Below, piece by piece: positions 14,852 to 26,800 of a DNA stretch of 33,166 nt (its first letter is position 1; each line of letters starts with the position of its first letter). The stretch is taken from positions 1-33,166 of IMG/VR virus record IMGVR_UViG_3300007074_000046. One strand, given 5' to 3'. The notes under the pieces were generated by a model. The model did no database searches and was not told where the DNA came from. It saw only the letters and a program-made list of their open reading frames with translations. This DNA is from a virus. Both the position numbers and the translations under genes were made by a program.

Positions 14852-17800
14852 TGATAACAAGAACACGCACAGTTGACCTACTACCTGAGATATTTAGGAC
14901 AGAGACCAACAAAAAATTCTTATCAGCTACATTGGACCAGATGGTTCAACCAAGCAAGCTTCAGCGTGTTGAAGGTTACATAGGTAAAAAGAACGGCCCA
15001 GGAGTAAGTGCAACTGACAGTTATGTTCTTGAACCAGACACCACAAGAGCAAACTACCAGCTTGATCCATCAGTGGTTTATAAAATACCAAACACTACAA
15101 GAACAAAAGACCTAACTACATATCCTGGATTGATAGACGCTCTCAATGTACGCGGTGCAAAAACAAATAAACATGATCGTTTGTTCTCAAGTGAATTTTA
15201 CGCATGGGATCCATTTGTTGATTATGATAAGTTTATTAACTTTGGCCAATACTATTGGTTAGCAGGTGGTCCTGACCCAGTTAATGTGCAAGCTACAGAT
15301 ATAGGACTCACTAACGACTTTACAGTTGGAAGAACAACAAGCGGGTATACGTTATCGGGAACAGCAGGACAAAATCCAACAATTACCTTAGTAAGAGGCG
15401 GTAACTATACATTTGAAGTAGAGCAGTCAGACAATCCCTTCTGGATACAAACAAATCCCGGAGCAACTGGTGTAATACCTGGACAAGAAAATATTTCAAG
15501 TAGAGATGTACTTGGCGTTACTAACAACGGTGAAGACAACGGTATAGTAGAATTTAATGTTCCGTTAAGTACAGAACAAAATGAATTCTACACAATGACT
15601 GACTTAGGCACAGTTGATCTAACAACTGACTTAAGATTTGATCAAATCAACAATGTCTATGTAGATGTGTTCTTAGATGAGCATAAAGGAATTGACTCAA
15701 TAAGTGATTTAGAAAATCGCACAGTTATATTCTTAAATAAAAACACAGATAGCGACAGTGCATTTAGTGGCTGGAGAGTTACAGATAGATTTGATTCAAC
15801 TACTACTGGGTATGATGATGGAGTATTTGATGCAACAACTGATGTTACTACACAAGCACAACGATACGGAGTATGGAAAATACAGTATCAAATTGATGCC
15901 AGTGAACCAACTAGACCATATATGGTATTATCAAGAGTACTAGACGTACCTAATCTGAATAAGTTTGAAATACAATACGGAACACTTAATGCTTCTAGAT
16001 ATTTTTACAAATCAGCTGAGGGATATTTTGAACCTCAACCTTTATTAACAGCAACACGTGATATACTTTATTATCAAGATCAAACTGATGCTACTAAATT
16101 TGGTGTAATCAAAGTAGTAGATGAAATAGATGCTACCTTGTTAGATGTTGAAGACGACATTGTAGGCAAAGTAAATTATACTTCTCCCAATGGAGTTACA
16201 TTTACCAATGGATTAAAAGTACAATTCCGCGGTAGAACAGCACCTGCTATCTATCAGGATCAAACGTATTATATTGAAGGTGTAGGTACTGCAATTCAAT
16301 TGCTTGCAGAAACAAATTTTCAAACTCCAGAACCGTTTTTAGATGATGAAACATTACCATTTGATACTACTGCTTTTGATAGCGGACCATATGATTCAAG
16401 TTTGAATGCACCTAAGAGTCAAGATTACTTTACAATTAACAAAGCTAGTAAAGATCTTAACCCCTGGACTAGAACCAACCGTTGGACACACATTGACGTT
16501 ATTAACAAAACAGCAGAATATAATAATACAATTGCAAATTTAGATCAAACTGTAAGAGCTAAACGTCCTGTATTAGAATTTAAAGCAGGCCTAAAACTGT
16601 TTAATTTTGGAACAGAAGGCAAGGCACCAGTTAACATAATTGACTTTAATCAAACAGATGCCCTCAGTAACGTTAATGGAAAAACAGGATATAGTTTAGA
16701 CGGTTACAACCTAGTAGACGGAGCAAGAATTATATTTGCTAATGACACAGACCCTGAAGTTAGAAATAAAATTTATCAGGTTTCTATAATAGATGAAGAC
16801 GGGGTAACTAGTACTAGTAAAATAATTAATCTAACTGTAGCAACAGACGGGGAAATAGCTACTGACAACACAGCATACTTGCTTAGTGGGTCAACACTGC
16901 AAGGCAAGAGCTATAGGTACACAGGCATTGTTTGGACAGAAACACAACAAAAAATAAAAGTTAATCAGGCACCGTTATTTGATATATTTGACAGCACAGG
17001 CAACAGTTTAGGTAGTCAAACAGCTTATCCAAGTACAAACTTTACAGGCACTAAGTTATTTTCATATGCTGAAGGTTCAGGAGCACTAGATCCAATATTA
17101 AATCAGAGATTAAAATATCTCAGTATTAATAATGTAGGAGACATTGTATTTGATAACAATTTAGAAAGTGATACTTTTGTTTATACGTCAGACTCTGTTA
17201 GTAATACCTCAGGTATTAATGTTGGATTTGCTCACGCTTATTCAGATAGGACTACATTTGAAAAAGAACTAGGATGGAAAAAACATCTTAACAAATCAAT
17301 ACAGTCACAGATAATAGCATTTACCTATACAGGTGTGCCTTTGGTATGTGACATTCCAGCCAAAGCAGTAACAGATAATGCAGTTGTTGTATTTGTTGAT
17401 AATGTATTTTATAACTTAAACAAATACACTTACATAACTACAGAAGATCAAACAACAATAACATTTGCATCTGACCATGTACCGTCAACCGGTGCAAACA
17501 TTGAAGTGCGTATTATTAGTGATGTTGTTAGCAAAACAGGATTTTATCAAATACCAGACAACCTAGCTAATAATTCACCTAATAACACATTCACTACAGT
17601 TACGTTAGGTACAGTAAGAAATCATTATGTTGATCTAGCACAGAATATTCCAACTCTTTCAGGTGCAGTGTTAGGTATCACCAATGTTAGAGATTTAGGA
17701 GATGTTGTACCTTACGGTAATAGAATAGTGCAACAAGGCTCACCGATAGAGCTAGCTACTACGTTTGTTAGAGATTCTAATATTAACTTCTTTGACTCAA

Positions 17801-20800
17801 TGGCATACGCAGGCACAGAATACGAAAAGTATAAAAACAAAGTAATTGATGCTATTGCAAAAAATGACTTTTTAGGAACAACCGCACAGAAATTAGATAA
17901 AGCATTAGCGTATGTTAACGCTAGCAAAGAATCAACACAGCCATTTTACTGGAGCGATACTATTCCTTCCGGTGACGTGTATGCCGAAGCAACTTACACA
18001 ATTACAGCAATTGATGACGAAGTCTTTGACCTAACAACAATATATGATTTTACAAAAGCAAACTATAAAGGTCTACTAGTTTATAAAAATGATATACAAT
18101 TAATAAAAGATATTGATTACTCAGTGGCAATAGATGGTGCTAGATTAACAATACATGCTGTGCCCACCGGTCTTGCAACTCTAGTAGCAGGCGATGTGGT
18201 TAAAATTAGAGAGTATGCAACAACATACGGAAGTTATGTACCAAGCACTCCTACCAAGTTAGGATTATATAAAAAATACAAACCTGAGATATATTCAGAT
18301 GACACCTATGTTACTGAAACAAACGTAATACTAGGACACGATGGTTCAAAAGTACTAGCATGGGGTGATGACCGAGACAACATACTTTTAGAGTTTGAGA
18401 AACGCATCTACAACAACATCAAATGGACAGGTGATATTCCGTTGTGTGCTGAAGATGTTGTGCCGGGTAAGTTTAGAACAACTGATTATACTGAAGAAGA
18501 AATTACAGAAATACTAGGAACTAGTTTCTTAACTTGGGTAAGCTGGAATAGATTAGATTATAAACTACAAGATTTTGAGCAAGACGACACACGGACTTGG
18601 AATTACTCAAAAGCTAATGATACTCTAGATGGCGAGCTATTACCAGGACACTGGAGAGGAGTGTTTAACAAATACTATGACACAGATCTTCCACATATAA
18701 GACCATGGGAAATGATAGGCTTCTCAGAACAGCCAATTTGGTGGACAAGCAAATACGGCCCTGCACCATATACATCAGGCAACCGTGTTTTATGGGATGA
18801 TTTAGCCGCTGGACGTATCTGGGACGGTGTTGATACATACTCAGTAGATACTAAATTTATAAGAACTAATTTAACAAAAGTTATTCCAGTAACTGATGAA
18901 GGTGCAATAAAAACACCATTTGATGTTATGGTTAAAAACTATGACAATCTAAGTCTTAAAAAATCATGGGTACAAGGGGATCAAGGTCCGGTAGAATCAG
19001 TCTGGAGGAAATCTAGTTCATACCCATTTGCTGTAATGAGATTGTTGGCATTAACTAAGCCAGCAGAGTTTTTTGCTCTTAACGCAGACAGAGACTTATA
19101 CAAATACGATACTGCTCTAGGACAATACCTTTATAACGGTAGAACAAGAATTAAATCAAGCGATATTAGTATATACGGTGAAAACAATCCTAAACATTCA
19201 TATATCAATTGGTCAGTTGACTTTGCTCGTAAGCAAGGAATCTCGACTAGCACAGAAATTGCAGAACTGTTGTCAAATATTGAAATACAATTAACATATA
19301 GACTAGCTGGATTTAGTGATAAAGAGTATTTAAAAATCTTTACAGAAAAGACAAGCCCAAATTCAAACAACACAAGTTTGCTATTACCAGACGAAAGCTA
19401 TGAAGTATTCTTGTACAACAATGAAATATTTGATCAAGTTGAATTTAGTTCAGTTATTATACAAAAAACAGCAGACGGATACGCAGTCTATGGTAACAGT
19501 AAACTACAGCCATACTTTACTATATTCACTAGCATACCAAATGGTAATTATAAAACTATAAAAGTTGGTGCTAAAGATGTAAGAGTATCATCTGACTTTA
19601 GTGATACTGAAGTAAAAATACCATATGGTTATGTGTTTACTAATACTAGTACACTAAGTGACTTTTTAATAAGTTACGGCCGTTGGTTAGAATCTAAAGG
19701 CTATGTGTTTGAAGCTAGAGAAAATGATTATTTACTAGACTGGTATCAGATGATCCGCGAAGCACTTTACTGGAGTCAGCAAGGGTGGCGTAACGGTAGC
19801 ATCATTAACTTAAATCCAAATGCTAGTAAGTTACAAATTAAAAAAACACAAGCAGTAGTCGCTCCAATATTAGGGCAAGGTGCAGATGACTTTATACTAA
19901 ATCAAAACCTTAAAGGTATTACCAATGATAGGTTGGTATTTAATAGACTCGATAATGTATTTGAAGTTCAAACAACAGATGAAAATGCTATAGCATATAT
20001 CAATGCTAAGTTTACAAGTTATGAACATGTATTAGTATTTGATAACGTGTCAATATTTAATGACTTAATTTACGATCCAACAACAGGGTCAAGGCAACAG
20101 CGACTTAAAATTAACGGATACAACACAGGCGATTGGACTGGACAAGTTGAAGCACAAGGATTTGTGTTTAATCTAGACAATGTTGGTGAATGGACCGGAA
20201 CAAGGTCATACTCTAAAGGTGACATTGTTCTTTATAAAACACAATATTACTCTGCGGCAGAACATGTTGACCCAAGTACAGACTTTAATTACAGCTTATG
20301 GTTAGAAACAGAGTACGATCAAATTAAAAAAGGTCTACTACCTAACCTTAGCCTTAAGAGTGATCAAATTAAAGACTACTATGATAGCAATGTTGCTAAC
20401 CTAGAACAAGATGCAGATCAATTAGGATTTGGGCTGATTGGATTTAACAAGCGTGACTATTTAGAAAACATGAACTTAGATGATATCAGTCAGGTTAATG
20501 TTTACGAAAACTACATAAGCAACAAAGGTACAAAACGTGCTGTTGATTTATTTAAATCAGCTAAGTTAGAAAAAGAATTAACTGACTATTCGGTATTTGA
20601 GAATTGGGCAGTTAAACAAGGTGCGTATGGTGCTAACGCAAATAGAAGCTATATTGAATTAGAAGCAAGTGAAAGTTTGTTAACTGGTAATCCAAGTACA
20701 ATTAGTTTAGTAAACAATGGTGCTACATCAACAGCTGATCAAACAGTAGAACTAGGCAACATTTATAGACAAAGTTATAAAGTTAATCTTGCAAATGGCG

Positions 20801-23800
20801 GACCTCTGAGTACTATCTACTCTAGTGAAGTTAACGATCTAGGATTACCAACAGCTGGCTACGTTAACATAGATGACATTAACTTCCAAGCATTCGACTT
20901 AGATGATCTTGGCATACTAACACCTTATCTAGAACAATTGCAGGCGGGAACTACAATCTGGGTAGCTAAAGATAACGCACATAACTGGAACATATACAGA
21001 GTTAGTACGTTGAATCAAATAATAACAACAGCTACTGATAACTTAGACGGAACATCAACACTTACATTCAATGCTCCACATCAACTAGCAAAGAATGATC
21101 TAGTTGTAGTTAAATATTTTGATGTTGCTGTAGATTTTGCGTACAGAGTAGTATCAACTCCTGGTATAGATAAAATTACAGTAAACTTATCACTACCGAC
21201 AGATGTTTCTACAATAACAAGCCAAGGACTGCTATTTAAATTAAACTCAGTCAGGGTTACACAGCCAAGTGACATACTTAATTTACCTTTTGTTAACTCA
21301 CTAAGTGTCGGTAACAGAGTGTGGGTAGACAACAACGGTCAAAACTTATGGACAGTGTTAGAAAAAAGATGGCCATTTACAGCAGAGTCAAGTTTAACTA
21401 CTTTTACAACAGTAGCTGATACAAACTTTGGTGCCAGCGTAGCACAAAATAAAAATAGTCTGACTGCACTAGTAGGCGACAACCTCCACAATTCAAGTAG
21501 AGGAGCAGTATACTCGTTTGTTAAAACAGCTGACGACGTGTATGCTGAAAACTCAACACTTACACTAGCCGGTACAACCGGAGTAACTGGTTATGGAAAT
21601 GATATTACGTTTGCTAACGAAATATATGCAGTAGCAGGTGCAAGTACTTCCAATAGTGGACAAGGATATGCAGTTGTTATAAAACAAGCAAATAACACTT
21701 CGATGGTCGAACACCAACTGTTAGTAACACCAGACGGCAATCCAACAAGCCTTGGACGTTTTGGAGATGCTGTTACAATTAGTGAAGATGGTAGATGGAT
21801 ATATGTTGGAGCACCTGGCAAGAGTAGAGTGTATGGTTACCAGCGAGTTGACAGACAATTACAAAGAGCAACATTTACAGGCGACGGCAGTACTAAAGGA
21901 TATAATATATCCAGCTCTATTATTTCAGCAGGCAATGCTAAAGATCAAATTACAGTCGTTGTAGGAAATTCAATAATAGCTGATGATGGTTACACATTTG
22001 CAGGTAATGTTATAACTCTAGATGTTGCTCCTAAGGCAGGACAGGGAGTTAATATTACCAGAAATGAGACATTAACACTCGCAGGTGATGGATCGACACT
22101 AGAGTTTGACATTACAGGATTATACACAGTAGATGGATTAAATTCAATACAGGTATTTGTTGACGGTGTATTACAACGTCCAGAATTAGATTATTCGTTT
22201 GGTGCTGATAGTTCATTGACATTTGCATTTACAGTAGCACCAGCTGGTGCCGCTGTTATATCTATTAGGTCAGCAGATTACTACGAGCATGTTACAACTA
22301 TAGCCGGAACACTAGGTGATAGATTTGGTGATTCAGTATCAACCACTACAGACGGTAGACAAATTATCATTGGTGCTCCGCTAGCAACATCGGGTGTGAT
22401 AGATCAAGTAGGTAAAGTATACGTTTATGATAGAGACGTTCAACGTTTCCAACAGACTGTGGCCTCAAATAAAACATTTACAGTAGATCAAACACCGCAA
22501 GGCAGAGCTGAAGTTTATGTCAACGGTGTTTATCAAACAAACAGTACTAGATACATTGGCGGAACATATACATTTACTACTAAAACAGCTACACTAGCAA
22601 CAGCACCTGCATTAGGCGACTTTGTTGATGTTGAAACTAATAACGTACAGCTAGTTGACACAATAGAAATGACAAATGCAAACCAAGGTTCGTTGTTTGG
22701 AAGTAAAGTTAAAATATGTCCAACTAACTGTTCAGTGTATGCCAGTGCACCGTCAAGCAATCAAGAAGTTCCTGAAGGTGGATCAGTAACAAGAGCTGTT
22801 AACCAGTCAAGACTTTACGGAACAATTACAGGAACAGTAGCTACTCCAACAGTAGTATCTGGACACAAAATAAGAATTAATAACTATCTTGTAACCTTTA
22901 CAGGCACATCATTGGCTCAAGTAGTTACAGATATTAACAATGCTGATATTCCAAATGTAGTTGCAACAGCAACAACAGGTGATAAACTTAACATTTCATT
23001 GATAAATGTAGATGCTGGTCCTGTAGCAAACAAATTAGTAATACTACCGGCAACCAATGGACTTACTCCGTTGACTGCACTAGGATTAGATATATTTGCT
23101 GTAACACAAACAATAACAAATCCATATCCTAGGGAATATACAAACTTTGGTGAATCAATATCAATATCAAGTGATGCATTAACTCTAGTAGTTGGATCTC
23201 CAAACGGAGCAAGTAATTTAGAAGTGACACTTGACGGGGGTATAACAACATTAGACAGTGACCATACTGAAATTAGAGATATACAGACACAAAGTGGTGT
23301 AGTATATACATTTGATTACTTGTCATCAGCTAGCGATAGCATAGCATCTCCAGGAAAATTTGTATTTGGTCAACAGGTAGTTGATAATAATGTTTCAGAA
23401 CTGACTAAATTTGGTCAAGCAGTTGACTACACGTCAGGCAAGTTGTTAATTACTAGTCCTGCACATAAAAATGTTTCTAGTCAGGTAGTTGGTAGACTAG
23501 TATCATGGAACAATGCTCTAAGACAAACTGCATGGAAAGTAATTAGAGAAGAAGAAAAAGTAGTCGATGTTAGTCTACTAAATTCTGCATTTATATACGA
23601 CAAAAACGACAAGAAGGTAAAAGCAGAACTAGACTTTATTGATCCAATACAGGGCAAGATACTTGGGGCAGTCAGACAAAACTTAGATGTTGTTGGTGCT
23701 GAAGATCCAGCAAGTTACAATGTTGGGTCAGTAAACAATAATGGCATGACATGGAATAATGAGTATGTTGGCCAAGTATGGTGGAACACAACTAATGCAC

Positions 23801-26800
23801 GATTTATTAATCATTATCAGGGAGATGTTGACTATAGATCAAAAACATGGGGTCAGCTGTTTGTAGGATCAACAATTGAAATTTACCAATGGGTAGAAAG
23901 TATACAACCTCCAGCAACCTATACAGGACAGGGAACAGTTTATAATACAACTAGTTATAGTACACATACTCGTGTTTCTGCTAGTGGAAATATTGAAATT
24001 GTTTATTATTTCTGGGTCAAAGACATACTAACAGTTGCACAAGAATATAACAAAACACTTAGTGTGAAAACTATGAGTGAATATATATTAGATCCTAAAG
24101 CTAGTGGCATTGCATACTTGGCACCAATTGCACCATCATCATTTGCAATGTATAATTCTAAAGAATATCTTGTAGCTACAGATAGAGTATTACATGTTGA
24201 ATTTGACAAGATATCAACAGACAATAATGTTCACGTTGAATATGAATTAATTAAAGCTGGTGATCCTACAGAATTTTTAAGTGCAAGTCTATATAGAAAA
24301 CTAATTGACAGTTTTACAGGTGCTGATAGTATCGGATTTAAAGTTCCAGATCCAACTCTGAGTGTAGCAGAATCGTACGGTGTGGAATATAGACCTAGAC
24401 AAAGTATGTTTGCAGACAGGTACATGGCCTTAAAAAACTACATCATCAGAGTAAACAGTGTATTTGCTAAACATACTATGAGTGAGATGCGTAGCTTTAC
24501 ATTGCTAAACAGTCAAGAAGCTGAACCAATAACTGGATCAGGGTCATGGGACAAGCGTTTACTTACATATGATGAATTAACATATCAAAATCTTATATTA
24601 GTGCCGACAGGATACAAATATCTAGTTGCCAATGATGGCCAGAATAATAACTTATGGACAATATATGAAGTTCAAGCAGACGATAGTTTATTATTAGTCA
24701 GAGTTCAAAATTATAAAACATCAAATTATTGGACATATATAGATTGGTATGCCACAGGATATTCAGCTTTAACCAAACCAATAAACGAAGTTAGTACATA
24801 TTCTAGACTGGCCACAGTTGAATCAATAACATCAACTGGCGACATTGTTCAGGTAACTGCTAACAGCAACGGTAAGAGCGAAAATTATGTTAGAACAACA
24901 ACAGGATGGACTCGTATTAGCTTGCAAGACGGAACAATAGCTATATCAACATCGGTGTATGATTATACTCTTGGTAGAAATGGATTTGATGTTGAAGTAT
25001 TTGATGCACAATACTTTGATGCAGAGCCTGTAGTTGAAACTAGACAAATCATTAAAGCAATCAATGATGAACTATTAATTAATGAATTGGCAATAGAAAG
25101 AATAAATCTAATAACTCTAATGTTTGAATACATTAAGAGTGAACAGACTAGCGTTAACTGGCTAGTAAAAACATCATTGGTAGACGTCGAACACACATTA
25201 AGAGACCTTCAGGAATATGATATCTATCAAGTTGATAACCAAGAGTTTGTTGAGAAATATATCAATGAAGTTAAACCATATCACGTTCAAATAAAAGAAT
25301 TTAATTTAAAATACCAAGGTGAAGAGTTATTCAAAGGTAGCACAACAGACTTTGATTTACCAAGCTATTATGACAACACTTTAGGACGTTTTGTAAGTCC
25401 TAAATTATCAACAGATGGGCTACCAGGTAGCTACGCCAGTGACAACGCTATATGGTCAACATGGCCCTACAGCCAATGGAATGCAAACCACACACTGTCT
25501 ATAGATTCAGTTACAGTAGTTAATGGAGGAAGTGGATATACAGTAGCACCAACAGTGTCAGTAACAGGTACTGCTACAACACCAGCAACATTTAAAGCAA
25601 TAGTAAATACAGCAGGAGCAGTTACTAGAGTTGAAGTTGTTACAGCTGGCGCAGGCTACACAACAACGCCAACATTAACAATAAGTGGTGCCGGAACAGG
25701 TGCAACAGCAATAGCAGTAACTAGCCCAGGAACAGTTAGATCATACAACACTACTATCAAGTATGATAGGTATGAATACAAAAGTGAAATTGTAGACTGG
25801 ACAGCATCCACTGTTTACAACCCAGGTGACCTTGTAAGACATAACAATAAAGTTTATGAAACAAATAACGCAGACGATAGTTCATTAACAGTTACGCAAA
25901 CATTGTTTGATCCAGATGATTTTACTTTAGTAGATGCTAGTACACTTAGTGGCGTAAACAGAACTATGGGACTATATGTTCCAGCAGTTAGTGAGCCCGG
26001 ATTAGACTTAGGATTGCTAATATCTGGTACTGATTATCCAGGAGTTCAGGTCAAGGGACCATTGTATTCACAAAATACAGGTTATGACATTGGTAACTTT
26101 GATGTTAATCCGTGGGATAACTTAGACTTTGGTCCTGAAGGTGAAGTAACATATTCTGAATCGTTGCTTGATACCAAATACGATCCAGGAACATACACTG
26201 ATACATACCTAGGAACACTAGCAAGTGATATAAATGTTAGTGGTGGTGCGTTTATTGACACATACTCAAGTCATTCGCCACAAGAGCTAGTTCCTGGATC
26301 AGTGTTTGACACACTAAACATGAAAGTGTTTACTCGTCCAGGCGCAGATACTGACAACAATGGACATTCAGCACCATTTGGCAGTGAAAATTGGGTGTAT
26401 GACGGAACAGCTGACACAAGAACAATTAATTTTAGTACACTAACTACAAATCCATTTGCTGTTAGGGCATTAAACATTACTACTGGATTAACTCTAAGAT
26501 TTGAATATGTAACACCAGCGGCAGGTGCCGTAGACTATACCATTGATTGGTTAAACAAAACATTAACATTCACTGGTACTAATATATCAACAGGTGATAT
26601 CCTAAGAGTAGAGAGCTATGGTATTGGCGGTGGAAATCAGTTATGGGTTGATAATTATTCAGTAACTGATCATTATGTAGATGCATCTACGCTTGTGTAT
26701 ATCGATGTTCCTGTTAACTTTGAACAAATTTATGAAGCAATGATTAAGTGTAATGGTTCTAGAATTACAAACTATACATTTGCAGAAGTTGACGAGTATA

